Source: Deinococcus marmoris
Lineage (GTDB): Bacteria; Deinococcota; Deinococci; Deinococcales; Deinococcaceae
Assembly: GCF_001949125.1 (NCBI RefSeq)
Contig: NZ_MSTI01000018.1
Coordinates: 1-64,000 of the forward strand
Length of the DNA stretch: 64,000 nt
Direction of reading: 5' to 3'
This document shows, piece by piece, positions 19,189 through 31,067 of this stretch. The notes beneath the pieces were generated by a model. The model searched no databases, was not told the DNA's origin, and saw only the letters and a program-made list of their open reading frames with translations. Each line of letters begins with the position of its first letter. Position 1 is the stretch's first letter. The translations under genes were made by a program, and so were the position numbers.

Positions 19189-20391
19189 TTAGTTGACGGG
19201 AACCAGTTCGATGTAGTTGATCTTGGTGTTCATGCCGCCCTTGGCGTCGATGGTCATCACGCCGCCGGTCACGGTCACCGCCACAGGAGTAGCGTTCTTG
19301 AAGAACGGAGCGGCGGAGGTCACCGTCTTGTTGCTGAAGATATTCGTTCCCTCAACATTGATGGTGTGCGAGCTGTTGGTGTTCCCCGCGTTGGTGCTGG
19401 CACTGGCGTCGCCCACGCTGACGGTCACGTTGTACTTGCCATCTGCCATCTTGTACTCGAACGCGCCGGAGACTGTGGTCCCGCTGGCGCAGGGGTTGCC
19501 GGTGGTGGGCGTTCCACACTGCATGTTGATCTGGGTCAACTGGGCAGGCTCCGCCGTGGCCAGCACGATGGGGGTGCTGGGGCGAACATTGCCGGTCATA
19601 TCCAGAGGAACAGGGGTCGCCGTTCCGGCGCTGGCTTCCGTGATCCAACCAGTCATGCTAGCGGCGGTGTAGGCAGCGCCAGAGTTGGTGTCATAACCAA
19701 CCACCGGAGAAGTGGCGGGCGCAAAGTTGATTTTGACGGTAGGACGGTTGGTCACAACCGCAGTGACCGTCAGCGTCGCCTGCCCCTTCTTGGTGTTATC
19801 CACCGTTGAAGTGCCGATAATATCAGCGGTACCGGGTATCAGGGAGGTGACCACACCCGCCGCGCTGACCGTGGCCACTGCCGTATTGCTACTGGTCCAG
19901 GTCACAGTCTGGGCCGGGCTGTTGGTGCCGGTCACGCTGGCGGTGGCCTGAGAGGTGCCGCCCACAGCCACAGTGGTCGGGGCCAGGGTCACGGCAACGG
20001 CAGTGACGGTGGGAGTGGTGCTGGTGACCGCATTGACGGTAATGGTCACCTGGGCGCTCTTGCTGGTGTCGACGGTGGAAGTCGCCTTGACAACCGTCGT
20101 TCCGGGCGTAACCGCCTTGATCAGACCAGTGGCATCAACGGTCGCCACCGCAGGAACGCTGCTGCTCCAGTTGACAGTCTGGGCCGGGGTATTGGTTCCC
20201 ACGACACTGGCGATAGCCTTGGTGGTGGCACCGACGGTCAGGGTGGCTGCGGACCCGGCTGGAGCGGTGATCGCGACGTTGGTCACGGTAGCCGTGGGGG
20301 TCTTGGTATCGCCGCAAGACACGATGGCAATTGAGGCGGTCAGGGCCAGGGCGATGGATACGGGACGGCGGAACATGGAAAGTGTTGACAT
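19189..20391 (-). CDS. Lipoprotein with two bacterial Ig-like (Big2) repeats
   Basis: The 400-residue exported protein has a signal ending in lipobox AIVSCG (residues ~21-26). Two Big2-type Ig-like repeats follow (about 38-118 and 127-205), each with a TVxWxSSxxAVATV core and a following GTTVVKATSTVDTSK-type segment. The C-terminal ~190 residues (VKINFAPATSPVVGYDTNSG; INYIELVPV) form a beta-rich domain of the malectin or carbohydrate-binding kind. Its role is probably at the cell surface. I chose ATG 20391, preceded by AAGGTAAGG. It shares a terminator with ABC-F. Confidence 0.82.
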   Translation of the reverse strand: MSTLSMFRRPVSIALALTASIAIVSCGDTKTPTATVTNVAITAPAGSAATLTVGATTKAIASVVGTNTPAQTVNWSSSVPAVATVDATGLIKAVTPGTTVVKATSTVDTSKSAQVTITVNAVTSTTPTVTAVAVTLAPTTVAVGGTSQATASVTGTNSPAQTVTWTSSNTAVATVSAAGVVTSLIPGTADIIGTSTVDNTKKGQATLTVTAVVTNRPTVKINFAPATSPVVGYDTNSGAAYTAASMTGWITEASAGTATPVPLDMTGNVRPSTPIVLATAEPAQLTQINMQCGTPTTGNPCASGTTVSGAFEYKMADGKYNVTVSVGDASASTNAGNTNSSHTINVEGTNIFSNKTVTSAAPFFKNATPVAVTVTGGVMTIDAKGGMNTKINYIELVPVN

Positions 20392-20985
20392 GAAGTACCT
20401 TACCTTTGCAGAGAAGTATTGAGAGGGCGAGGGGTCAGGGATGGCGTTAAGTATCGTAGCATGCACTTTTTTGCCGCATATAGAACGGAATTTACCTCGT
20501 CTAAATCTACCGCAATCCGTTCTGTACAGAGACTCCGTTCCCTCTCACACGGCGTAAAAAGAGGGCGACAGAAACCGCATCATATCAAGAGGTGCGCCCG
20601 CCCGCTCTTCAGGACAATTTGCCCATTCGATACGGTTCTTTCTACGCTGCGTATATTCCACACCGCGCAGATGCGCCCGCTCAACGGAAATAATGCTTGA
20701 GTCCATCTTCAGGCGACAGGCGTTACGGAAACGTGAAATCCGGCTCCACGGCCCCAAAATCCAGATGAGAGGCGTGGCGCCCCCGTCTGGTCTCGCCGCC
20801 AATCTCGTTTGGGTCAATACATCTGGGGTGAGACCCCGTTCGGGATGAGCCAGCGACTGCTCTAAAGGGGTCTATAAGTGACTGGCTGTAAGCTTGAGGT
20901 AAGCCCCATACTTCTAGTCTGAAGACGGACTGATTTCCCTGGTATCGGAATTGCGCCACAAGTTACCTGTCTCACTCCTTCACCC
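20392..20985. other. 594-base gap without a recognised gene
   Basis: The divergent promoters of the Ig-like lipoprotein and the TPR-GGDEF gene must lie here. The centre (20450-20900) has mixed composition and several short inverted repeats, such as GGGGTGAGACCCC near 20830. Open frames on the minus strand (20545-20817 and 20723-20959) have no recognisable domain or start signal. I saw no tRNA, riboswitch or IS end. Confidence 0.5.
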
Positions 20986-22767
20986 ATGACTGACTTTACC
21001 GCCCCCCCTGTTTCCGAACTGGTTTCTGTTTCCATAACAGAGATGCTGGATCAGGCGTGGGAAATTCGCCGCAGCGAACCGCGTGAAACCGTGCGGCTCG
21101 CGCGGCTGGCACTGACCTATGCCCTGCCCAGCCCCGAGAAATCCAGGGCGCGGCTGTGTTTGGGGTACGGCCTCCTGCGTCTGGGTGAATTCGCCGATGC
21201 CCAGACCGAACTGATCCAGGCCCTCGATGCGTTCAGTGAAGCAGGCGACCTACTCCAGAAGCGCACGACCTCCAACATTCTGGGCATGGTGCAGTGCGAG
21301 CTGGGCCAGCCGGTGGCCGCCTTGCAGACATTTTTACAGGTGCGGCAATTGAGCGTGGCACTTGGATTGGTTCAGGGCGAAGCTGAAGCGACGAACAATG
21401 TTGGCTTGGTATACACCAGTATGGGGAACCATGCTGCTGCATTGGATTATCATCTGCGCGCTCTTCGGCTCGGTCAGAGTCATGGCTTACAGGATGTGGG
21501 GCGCGAGACCCTTAATAACCTGAGCGTCGTCTATTACGAACTCACGCAATACCAAGATGCATGGGAATCAGCCCAGGCCAGTTTGAATGTCGCGCCCGAG
21601 ACAGAATCTTCCATCACCCATACCTCCGCTCTGGCCCTTCACAATGCCGCCCGCGCGTGCTTCAAGCTCAACCATCTGGACCGCGCTCTGGATTTGAATC
21701 GGCAGGCGCTGGCGATTTTTGAGGAACTGGAGGATCAGGCGGCTGTGGCAGAAGTTCACGACGAACTGGGTCGGCTTTCTCAGCATCAGCACGGATTCGA
21801 GGAGGCTGAGCGCTTTTTCCGTCTTGGCCTTCAGATACGCCAGCAAATTGGCGATCTACGCGGTCAGGCCGAGAGTCTGCGGCATCTGGGCGGCCTTCAG
21901 TTGCGCCTGGGCCAGACGCAGGAAGCGCTGGACACCATTCATGCGGCGCGCGTAACCGCCGAACAGAGCCAGGCCCAGACCGAACGCTGCGCCGCCGATC
22001 TCGCTCTGGCCGACGCCTACCGTCAGGCCGGGCAGTTCCGCGAGGGGTTCCTGCACCTGGAACAGCACCTGCTGCTTAAAGAAGAGCTATTCAACGCGGC
22101 CTCCGATCAGCGGGTACAGAGCTTGCAGATCCAGTTTGAACTGGAACGTGCCGAGCAGCAACGCGCCGCCGCCGAGCAGTTGAGCGCCGAACTTCAACAA
22201 CTGAACAGCGAACTGGCACGCACGCACCAGGAACTGACCGTCGCCCATGCCCGGACCTCGGCCCTGCTGGAACAGGTCGAGCAACAGGCCAATCAGGACG
22301 CCCTGACCGGTCTGGCCAATCGGCGGGCCTTCGACAGCGCCGTGGCACGCCTGCAACCCGGCGTGCAGATGACGGTGGTGATCGGCGACATAGATCATTT
22401 CAAGCAGGTCAACGATCAGTATTCTCACCTGATCGGCGACGAGGTGCTGCGCCAGATCGCTGGCGTGCTGGGGGCCGAGGTGCGCCTGCGTCAGGGCGAT
22501 CTGCTGGCCCGTTTTGGCGGTGAGGAATTCGTGATTCTGATGGTCGGCACCGACGCCGGAACCACGGCGCACATCTGCGAGCGCCTGCGGCTGGCCACCG
22601 AGCGCCACAACTGGGGGGCCATTCGTTCCGGCCTGTGCGTGACCATCAGCCTGGGCGCAGCAGTCAGCCGGGGTGGAGAGGACTTGACAGCCGTTCTTCA
22701 GGCTGCCGATCACGCGCTGTATGAAGCCAAGGCGACTGGCCGCAACCGGGTAGTCGTCCGGTCATAA
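20986..22767 (+). CDS. TPR-coiled-coil-GGDEF diguanylate cyclase
   Basis: This is a predicted cytoplasmic diguanylate cyclase. Residues 20-390 form a series of tetratricopeptide repeats (NNVGLVYTSMGNHAAALDYH; HNAARACFKLNHLDRALDLN). A Gln/Glu-rich coiled coil spans ~385-440 (LERAEQQRAAAEQLSAELQQ). A GGDEF domain runs from ~445 to the end. The active-site loop is canonical (FGGEEF), and RQGD sits five residues before it, so an allosteric I-site (RxxD) is present. It should be active and product-inhibited, unlike the CHASE2 protein at 13974. No transmembrane helix is seen. Confidence 0.9.
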   Translation: MTDFTAPPVSELVSVSITEMLDQAWEIRRSEPRETVRLARLALTYALPSPEKSRARLCLGYGLLRLGEFADAQTELIQALDAFSEAGDLLQKRTTSNILGMVQCELGQPVAALQTFLQVRQLSVALGLVQGEAEATNNVGLVYTSMGNHAAALDYHLRALRLGQSHGLQDVGRETLNNLSVVYYELTQYQDAWESAQASLNVAPETESSITHTSALALHNAARACFKLNHLDRALDLNRQALAIFEELEDQAAVAEVHDELGRLSQHQHGFEEAERFFRLGLQIRQQIGDLRGQAESLRHLGGLQLRLGQTQEALDTIHAARVTAEQSQAQTERCAADLALADAYRQAGQFREGFLHLEQHLLLKEELFNAASDQRVQSLQIQFELERAEQQRAAAEQLSAELQQLNSELARTHQELTVAHARTSALLEQVEQQANQDALTGLANRRAFDSAVARLQPGVQMTVVIGDIDHFKQVNDQYSHLIGDEVLRQIAGVLGAEVRLRQGDLLARFGGEEFVILMVGTDAGTTAHICERLRLATERHNWGAIRSGLCVTISLGAAVSRGGEDLTAVLQAADHALYEAKATGRNRVVVRS

Positions 22768-22847
22768 AAACCCCTCCCAGTTATCGCCGACACCCGACCT
22801 TAAATATCCGATTGGTCAAGTCTTTGTGAGGTTATTCATGTGAGCAT

Positions 22848-22877
22848 GGGGCAGTGGGTCAAATTTCACACTGCCCC
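22848..22877. other. Perfect 9-bp inverted repeat upstream of the subtilase
   Basis: GGGGCAGTG (22848-22856) and CACTGCCCC (22869-22877) are perfect arms around 12 bases. No T-run follows. It could be a terminator without a tail, or an operator for the protease gene. Confidence 0.4.
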
Positions 22878-22945
22878 CTGAAGCCCGTGCCCTTCCTGAG
22901 TGGTAAGGGCGGACCCCCATCCCCTATTCCCCGGAGGCATCATTC

Positions 22946-24205
22946 ATGACCCGTTCCCCCCTTCCCTGGAGCGCACTCGCGGCACTCACCCTGCTGCTGG
23001 CAGGCTGCTCCACATCCCCGCCCTCACTGCCCCCCGCCGACGCATCTGCGCCCTCTTCCGCCGGGAACACCCAAGTTCTGCGGATCGCGCTCTCTGCCGA
23101 CGCTACACAGGATCAGGTGGCAACTCCTGGCACCCAGATCCTGGCCTGGCACCCCGAGGAAGGCTTCGCGCTGGTCGCCCGGTCACAGCCCCTAGGCCTG
23201 AGCGCACAGGGTGGGCCACAGGGTGAGGCGAACGCCAACCGTTTCGCCCCGCCGGAGGTGCAGGGCAACAGCGTCTGGTCCAGTGGACGTGGTGCCTGGT
23301 CCGGCAGTAGCGGCTCTGCAAGCTGGGCGAAGCTGACCGGAAACCTGACAGCCGCGTCCGAGAACAAGGTCAGTTGGAACCAGATCAATCTCCTGGGCGC
23401 GCGGTTTCAGGCACCCCGGCTGGGGCAGGGGATCAAGGTGGCCGTGATCGACACCGGCATCGACCTGAATCACCCGGCATTCCTGGGCAACCTGGCCCCG
23501 GCTTCCGAATGGAAGGATTTTGTGGACGGCGACAGCACCCCGCAGGAAGTCAAGGGCGCAGCCTACGGGCACGGGACCGGCGTGGCGAGCGTGATCTTGC
23601 AGATTGCCCCGAAAGCCACTGTGCTGCCCATCCGGGTGCTGAGGCCCGACGGTTCGGGCGACGTGTCTACAGTGGTGCAGGCGATGGACTGGGCCATGAA
23701 GAAGGGCGCGCGGGTCATTAACCTGTCGCTGGGGTCAGATACGCCCTCCCCGGCGCTGAACGACATGCTGAAGCTGGCGGCCTCACGGAAGATCGTGGTG
23801 GTGGCCTCCAGTGGCAACAGCGGCGACGAGAAGATCACCTATCCGGCGGGCAACGCGAGCCAGTTTGTCCCCAGCGATTATCTGATCAGTGTGGGCAGCG
23901 TGAACGCCAGAGACGTGAAATCCAGCTTCTCTACTTACGGCTACTCTCTGAACCTGACGGCCCCTGGCGAACGCATTTATACCGCCATGCCCGACAACGG
24001 CGCGGGGTACTGGAGCGGCACCTCCTTTGCCGCACCGATGGTCACGGGCGCGCTGGCGCTGGCGCTGGGAGAGGGCAAGCCGAACATGCTCAACATGCTG
24101 CTGTACAGGGACGGCAAGGATATCGATAGCGTGAATTCCAGCGCCTATCAATCCAAGCTGGGCACAAGGCTGGATCTGGCGGCGTTCCTCGAGAGTGCCT
24201 TCTGA
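22946..24205 (+). CDS. Subtilisin-like serine protease, lipoprotein
   Basis: This is an S8-family protease of 419 residues, exported and lipid-anchored (lipobox LLAGC at residues ~17-21). A Pro/Ser-rich stretch and a ~100-residue prodomain-like region follow. The catalytic triad is complete: Asp in VAVIDTGID, His in GHGTGVAS and Ser in GTSFAAPMVTG. The oxyanion Asn is in VVASSGNSG. GGAGG lies 10-11 bases upstream of the ATG. A terminator follows, so it is a single unit. Confidence 0.93.
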   Translation: MTRSPLPWSALAALTLLLAGCSTSPPSLPPADASAPSSAGNTQVLRIALSADATQDQVATPGTQILAWHPEEGFALVARSQPLGLSAQGGPQGEANANRFAPPEVQGNSVWSSGRGAWSGSSGSASWAKLTGNLTAASENKVSWNQINLLGARFQAPRLGQGIKVAVIDTGIDLNHPAFLGNLAPASEWKDFVDGDSTPQEVKGAAYGHGTGVASVILQIAPKATVLPIRVLRPDGSGDVSTVVQAMDWAMKKGARVINLSLGSDTPSPALNDMLKLAASRKIVVVASSGNSGDEKITYPAGNASQFVPSDYLISVGSVNARDVKSSFSTYGYSLNLTAPGERIYTAMPDNGAGYWSGTSFAAPMVTGALALALGEGKPNMLNMLLYRDGKDIDSVNSSAYQSKLGTRLDLAAFLESAF

Positions 24206-24221
24206 GAGCAGCAAGACCAGC

Positions 24222-24256
24222 AACCCTCACCCTCATGCGCGGCGGTGGGGGTTTTT
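24222..24256 (+). terminator. Rho-independent terminator after the subtilase
   Basis: AACCCTCACC pairs with GGTGGGGGTT (one G-T pair), followed by five T. Confidence 0.8.
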
Positions 24257-24284
24257 CTTTCTCCAGCAACCTGGACCATGTGCC

Positions 24285-25727
<1,443 letters not shown>

Positions 25728-25821
25728 AGAGGGTGGGGAGGCGCACCGGGACAGTCCTCTTCCTCCAGCATTCCGTCTTGTCAAATGCCCAATGCAAGCC
25801 TCATCTCTACAGGTCCGGGTC

Positions 25822-25827
25822 TACCCT
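25822..25827 (+). promoter_or_regulatory. Leaderless -10 box for the aldo/keto reductase
   Basis: TACCCT ends 7 bases before the ATG at 25835. No ribosome-binding site is present. Confidence 0.5.
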
Positions 25828-25834
25828 GGGGCGC

Positions 25835-26833
25835 ATGACCACACCACAACCCACCATCCACATGCGAAATCTGGGGGCCACCGGCCTGGGCGTCAGCGAG
25901 ATCGGCTACGGGGCCTGGGGCATCGGCGCGGACATGTGGAAGGGCGCGCAGGACGACGAAAGTCTGGAGGCACTGCGCCGTTATCTGGCCCTGGGCGGCA
26001 ACTTTATAGATACAGCGATGGGCTACGGCGACGGCCACAGCGAGCGGCTGGTGGGACAGGCCGCCCGCGATTATCCCGGCACCATCGTCGCCACCAAGAT
26101 CAGCCCAAAGAATGGGCAGTGGCCCGCGCAGCCTAGTGTGCCAGCGGAAGAGGCGTTTCCCGCCGAACACATCATCGCCATGACCGAGGCCAGTCTGGAA
26201 CGGCTGGGAATGGACCGAATTGACGTGCAGCAATTCCACGTCTGGAACGATTCATGGCTGGGCCAGGGTGACTGGCAGGACGCGGTGACTCAACTCAAGC
26301 GCGATGGCAAGATCGGGCACTTCGGCGTCAGCATCAATGACCACCAGCCCGACAACGCCGTGAAAGCGGTGGAGGCTGGCGTGGTGGAAACCGTACAGGT
26401 GATCTACAACGTCTTTGACCAGTCGCCGCAGGACCGCCTGCTGGACGCCTGCCTCGCCAACGGCGTGGGCGTGATCGTGCGCGTGGCGCTGGACGAGGGA
26501 AGCCTGACCGGCAATATCACCGCCGGGACCGAGTTTCCCGAGGGCGACTGGCGCAACCGCTACTTCGGCGGCAACCGCAAGGCCGAGTTACAGCCGCGTC
26601 TGAGGGCCATTGAGAGCGATCTGGGCATCAACAGCTCGCAACTGGCCGAGAATTCGCTCCGTTATGTTCTCAGCCACCGCGCCGTCAGCACCGTGATCGT
26701 GGGGATGCGGAGTGTGCGAAATGTGGAGCGCAACGTAGCCATTGCCGATGGTCAGGGCCTGCCCGCCGATGACGTGGCCCGCCTGTACGCCCACCGCTGG
26801 GACAGGAACTGGTACAACCCGGCGGAAGAGTAA
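25835..26833 (+). CDS. Aldo/keto reductase
   Basis: This NAD(P)H-dependent TIM-barrel oxidoreductase has 332 residues. The catalytic tetrad is visible: Asp and Tyr in [13 protein letters not shown], Lys in VATKIS and His in QQFHVWND. The C-terminal coenzyme-binding segment is [16 protein letters not shown]. The substrate is unknown. The ATG at 25835 is 7 bases after a TACCCT box; the frame is open further upstream but overlaps the promoter of the divergent exporter. Confidence 0.9.
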   Translation: MTTPQPTIHMRNLGATGLGVSEIGYGAWGIGADMWKGAQDDESLEALRRYLALGGNFIDTAMGYGDGHSERLVGQAARDYPGTIVATKISPKNGQWPAQPSVPAEEAFPAEHIIAMTEASLERLGMDRIDVQQFHVWNDSWLGQGDWQDAVTQLKRDGKIGHFGVSINDHQPDNAVKAVEAGVVETVQVIYNVFDQSPQDRLLDACLANGVGVIVRVALDEGSLTGNITAGTEFPEGDWRNRYFGGNRKAELQPRLRAIESDLGINSSQLAENSLRYVLSHRAVSTVIVGMRSVRNVERNVAIADGQGLPADDVARLYAHRWDRNWYNPAEE

Positions 26834-26851
26834 GGCCAGGACGCTTCACAA

Positions 26852-27082
26852 TTAATCGGCAGGCAACACTTTTCGCAGCACCTTATAGTCATCGGCGGTC
26901 TTAAATTCGATACCCCTATCTTTTAGGTAATCTTGAATGAAATAGAATGATAAATCATCGAGAGATTCATCTGATAACCAAACACAGTCACACTCATCAC
27001 AGATATAAACTATCTCGCCAGTAGGTAGAAATACATTCTTGTAAATGACACTATTACCACCGTCTCTTGGGCAGTATCGCAT
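26852..27082 (-). CDS. Small AT-rich zinc-ribbon-like protein
   Basis: The 76-residue product has two Cys clusters, YCPRDG at residues 3-8 and YICDECDCVW at 26-35, which could bind one zinc ion. An acidic helical C-terminus (LDDLSFYFIQDYLKDRG) follows. GAGGTG lies 3-4 bases before the ATG. The gene and its upstream flank are strikingly AT-rich compared with the neighbouring genes, which suggests horizontal gain. I do not recognise the family. Small acidic proteins of this kind are sometimes immunity proteins of polymorphic toxins, but no toxin gene is nearby. Confidence 0.65.
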   Translation of the reverse strand: MRYCPRDGGNSVIYKNVFLPTGEIVYICDECDCVWLSDESLDDLSFYFIQDYLKDRGIEFKTADDYKVLRKVLPAD

Positions 27083-27165
27083 TTCACCTCAAGTTCTTTC
27101 TCGATCCCTTTCAACACTTGGAGACAGGATAATTGTGAATAGCGGCGACACCCATTTCAATTGTT

Positions 27166-27628
27166 CTACACCCGCCTCTGCATCAGCATCGTGCGTTTGC
27201 ACTGCGCCACCACCTCACCGCGCTGGTTGATGGCGCGGTGTTCCACGGTAACCAGACCCTGATTCGGACGGGATTTGCTCTGCCGCGCTTCCAGCACTTC
27301 CGATTCGGCGTGAATGGTATCGCCGTGAAAAACGGGCTTGGGGAACACCACATCGGTCATGCCCAGATTGGCCACCAGGGTTCCCAGCGTCAACTCGTGA
27401 ACACTCAGGCCCACCAGCAGACTGAGGGTCAGCAGGCTGTTGACCAGTGGCTGCCCGAACTCGGTCTGCGCGGCGTATTCGTGGTCCAGATGCAGCGGCT
27501 GCGGGTTCATGGTCAGCGTGGTAAACAGCACGTTGTCGGCCTCGGTCAGCGTGCGCGTGACGCGGTGGCGGATGACGGTGCCGGGGGTGAGTTCCTCGAA
27601 GTACCGGCCCTGGGGGCGGTTCAGGTCT

Positions 27629-27636
<8 letters not shown>
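27166..27636 (-). CDS. MaoC-type (hot-dog) acyl-CoA dehydratase
   Basis: The 156-residue hot-dog-fold protein has the hydratase motif region [20 protein letters not shown], with the Asp/His pair of R-specific enoyl-CoA hydratases and mesaconyl-CoA hydratases. It overlaps the 3' end of the CitE-like lyase gene by 8 bases. AGGAGG lies 6 bases before its ATG within that gene. Together they could hydrate a C4-C5 unsaturated acyl-CoA and then cleave the hydroxyacyl-CoA, for example mesaconyl-CoA to citramalyl-CoA to pyruvate plus acetyl-CoA. That pathway is inference. Confidence 0.87.
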
Positions 27637-28497
<861 letters not shown>

Positions 28498-28498
<1 letters not shown>

Positions 28499-28539
28499 CA
28501 GGGCTGTCTCATGGAGATGAAAAGACGTTTGAGAAGCAT
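28498..28539 (-). CDS. Leaderless 13-codon upstream frame coupled to citE
   Basis: The frame reads [13 protein letters not shown] and ends in TGA, whose last base is the first base of the citE ATG (TGATG). TATCCT (28546-28551) ends 6 bases before its ATG, the leaderless arrangement seen at other genes here. CitE has no ribosome-binding site of its own. Re-initiation after this peptide would explain how citE is translated. Only the sequence arrangement is seen; expression is inference. Confidence 0.5.
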
Positions 28540-28545
28540 GGAATC

Positions 28546-28551
28546 AGGATA
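28546..28551 (-). promoter_or_regulatory. -10 box upstream of the citE leader frame
   Basis: TATCCT on the minus strand, 6 bases before the ATG at 28539. Confidence 0.45.
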
Positions 28552-28587
28552 ACTGCCGGGGAGGCGTGGGCGTGTGCAAATGCCGCC

Positions 28588-30168
28588 TCACCGCACGTCA
28601 CTGCGCCGCATGGCATAAGCCACGCCCAGCGCAATGACGGCCAGCGCCAGCGTCGCCAGCCCCCACACCGCGCCGCTGCTGGCCGCGAACGCAGTTGCAG
28701 ACAGTCCGCCCTGAAACAGCAATGTCAGAACCGTATTGATGAGCGGGGCGCGCTGGCTGCGCTTGAAGGCGTCGGCGCGGCGCACCGGGAGGGGTTGCCA
28801 CAGCACCATCAGCGCCGTGCCGCCCGTTCCCAGCAGCAGCAGCGGCAGCAGGAACAGCGTGTGGGACGTCCCCAGTGCGCCACGCAGGGCCAGCACCGTC
28901 AGCGCCACCAGACCGATCAGCACGGTAGGAATCACGGCGGCCAGCCACTTGTCGCGCCGCAGGGCCGCCGGGCTGCGCGGGGCGCTGATCAGCAGGTCCG
29001 GGGCGTCCTCGGCGTTCAGGGTCAGGTGGGCCAGGGCAGCGGTCAGGCTAGCGGTCAGCAAAATAACCCCGGTGCCGCCTGCCGCCCGCAATCCACCGCC
29101 CCGCGTGACCGAGAACAGCAGCGGCAGCAGATACACCAGTTGCAGCAACGTGCGCGACAGCAGTTCCGGGTCACGCCCGATCAGCCGCCATTCCTTGAGC
29201 AGCGTGGCGCGGGAACCGGAGACAAACCGCAACTTGCCTGACGCAGTGCGCGAATGCCTGACCCGGCCTTCGGGCGCGGCGATTTCCTGTGCGCCGTTCA
29301 CGAACTGACGGGTCAGGGCCAGCACTGAGACGGCGAACACGGCCAGAGACAGCAGGACCAGCAGCAGTGCGGGCAACGGCTCCAGCCACGCGGCGCGGGC
29401 GGGCAGCCACAGCCACGCCTCCCGGCCCGGCCAGCCTCCCTGCCCCGGTGCGAAAGAGGACAGTGCCTCAAAAACAGCGTTGGATTGCTGACCCCGGCCC
29501 CGCCCCCCGCTGAAATTGGCCCACTGCGTTGCCAGAAAAATGCCCGCCCCGAACAGCGCCCCCAGCACCGCCGACGCCGTGCGGGTGCGGCGCACACCCA
29601 GCACGCGCACCAGTCCCAGCGTGAGCCACAGCCCCGCGCTGGATGCCAGCAATGAGGCCGACAGCCACCACAGCGGCAATCCCACTCCACCGCGCCACAC
29701 GCCCAGGACCAGCAGGGCCAGGGTCAGCGGCACCACCAGCAGGCCAGCGGGCAGGGCCGCCGAAAGAGAGACCCCCAGCGCCCGCGAGGCCAGCACCACG
29801 CGCGGCGGCAACGGCGATTGCAGCAGCAGGTCCAGATCGCCGCGCGTGAACAGCGTGACCAGAGACGCGCGCACCGCCGCCGAGAGCATCAGCGTCAGCA
29901 GGAATGCCTGGGCCAGCAGCACCGGCCCCAGCGCCACATCGGGCAACGGGGCGTTCAGCGGCAGGTCCGCCAACACGGAACGCAGCGCAAAATAACCTCC
30001 CACAACCCCCAGAATCAGCACACCCAGCGCGGTATACAGCCCCATGCGCTGCCCGCCCGTCAGCGCCTGCCACTGCCACAGCAGTTGCTTTTTGAGCAGC
30101 CACGGCAGACTGCCGGGTTTGGAGCCTCTGGCACGAGGAGATGACGCTTTGACGGTCTCGGTTCTCAC
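28588..30168 (-). CDS. ABC exporter permease, large multi-helix type
   Basis: The 526-residue membrane protein has about 11-12 hydrophobic segments in two halves separated by a cytoplasmic loop (residues ~295-325, with KEWRLIGRDPELLSRTLLQ). The motif LFTRGDLDLLLQSPLPPR near residue 110 is typical of putative ABC exporter permeases that occur with a single ATPase. Its start overlaps the ATPase stop (ATGA at 30165-30168). Substrate unknown. Confidence 0.83.
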   Translation of the reverse strand: MRTETVKASSPRARGSKPGSLPWLLKKQLLWQWQALTGGQRMGLYTALGVLILGVVGGYFALRSVLADLPLNAPLPDVALGPVLLAQAFLLTLMLSAAVRASLVTLFTRGDLDLLLQSPLPPRVVLASRALGVSLSAALPAGLLVVPLTLALLVLGVWRGGVGLPLWWLSASLLASSAGLWLTLGLVRVLGVRRTRTASAVLGALFGAGIFLATQWANFSGGRGRGQQSNAVFEALSSFAPGQGGWPGREAWLWLPARAAWLEPLPALLLVLLSLAVFAVSVLALTRQFVNGAQEIAAPEGRVRHSRTASGKLRFVSGSRATLLKEWRLIGRDPELLSRTLLQLVYLLPLLFSVTRGGGLRAAGGTGVILLTASLTAALAHLTLNAEDAPDLLISAPRSPAALRRDKWLAAVIPTVLIGLVALTVLALRGALGTSHTLFLLPLLLLGTGGTALMVLWQPLPVRRADAFKRSQRAPLINTVLTLLFQGGLSATAFAASSGAVWGLATLALAVIALGVAYAMRRSDVR

Positions 30169-30947
30169 AGCACTTCAACCTCGGTCTGCGGCACGTCCAA
30201 GCCCGTCAGCGATAGGAACGCGTCTTCCAGCGTCTGCGTTCCGGTACGTGCCAGCAATTCCTCCGGCGTGCCCTCCGCGATCAGTTTTCCGCCGCCGATG
30301 ATGCCAATTCGTTCGGCCATGCGCTCGGCCACTTCCAGAATGTGGGTGGTCAGGACCACCGCGCCGCCGTCATCCACGTACTGGCGCAGCGCGTCCTTGA
30401 CCTGCCGCGAGGCCGCCGCGTCCAGCCCGGTCAGCGGCTCATCCAGCAGCAGCAGGCGCGGGCGGTGGATCAGCGCCCCGGCCATCGCCAGTTTCTGCTT
30501 CATGCCGCGCGAGAAGCCCTCCACCCGCTCCTGGCGGTGGTCCCACAGGTTCAGCCATTTCAGCAGGCGTTCAGCCTCCGGGGCGGCCTGCGCGGCGTCC
30601 ATGCCCCACAGTCCGGCCACGAATTCCAGGTATTCGGGGGCGCTCAGCTTGCCGTACAGCAGGGGATCGTCGGGGAGATACGCCAGCACCTGCTTGGCCG
30701 CCTGAGCATCGTGCTGCACGCTGTGACCGTAGATAAATGCCTCGCCGCTGTCAGGCTTCGTCAGGCCCGCGATCATGCGGATGGTGGTGGTCTTCCCTGC
30801 CCCGTTCGGACCCAGCAGGGCGTACAGCTCGCCGGGCTGCACGCGCAGGCTCAGGCCGGAGACTGCCGCCCGGCCCGCGAACGACTTGTGAAGTCCACGC
30901 AGTTCCAGCGCGGCGATCTCGGGTGTGGTGGGCGTGGGCGCGGACAT
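30165..30947 (-). CDS. ABC exporter ATPase
   Basis: The 260-residue ATP-binding subunit has Walker [10 protein letters not shown], signature FSRGMKQK, Walker B LLLLDEPLTGLD and the H-loop VLTTHILEVAE. It is coupled to the large permease by a 4-base overlap. TATAAG lies 5 bases before the ATG, so the transcript may be leaderless; AGGGC also overlaps there. Substrate unknown. Confidence 0.92.
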   Translation of the reverse strand: MSAPTPTTPEIAALELRGLHKSFAGRAAVSGLSLRVQPGELYALLGPNGAGKTTTIRMIAGLTKPDSGEAFIYGHSVQHDAQAAKQVLAYLPDDPLLYGKLSAPEYLEFVAGLWGMDAAQAAPEAERLLKWLNLWDHRQERVEGFSRGMKQKLAMAGALIHRPRLLLLDEPLTGLDAAASRQVKDALRQYVDDGGAVVLTTHILEVAERMAERIGIIGGGKLIAEGTPEELLARTGTQTLEDAFLSLTGLDVPQTEVEVL

Positions 30948-31054
30948 GCCCTCTTATACGGGGAAGGCGGGTGAGAGGTTGCCCCGGACGCTGCGCCGAT
31001 CCTGTGCGGACCCCTGCGCTGCTCCTGTGCGGACCCTGGGGCGAAATGTGACGC

Positions 31055-31060
31055 TAGATT
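31055..31060 (+). promoter_or_regulatory. Leaderless -10 box for minC
   Basis: TAGATT ends 7 bases before the minC ATG. GAGG also lies in the gap, so a very short leader cannot be excluded. Confidence 0.45.
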
Positions 31061-31067
31061 AGAGGTC

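Noticed and set aside
20545..20817. 90-codon minus-strand frame in the 20.4-21.0 kb gap
   Set aside because: It has no domain and no start signal. I considered an IS relic but could not see a transposase motif or terminal repeat.
20820..20880. Possible structured RNA or riboswitch around GGGGTGAGACCCC
   Set aside because: No known riboswitch core or tRNA arm pattern was found; the inverted repeat is short.
22823..22841. Rex-like sequence TTGTGAGGTTATTCATG before the subtilase
   Set aside because: It matches only about 10 of 14 fixed positions, and the gene is not an obvious redox target.
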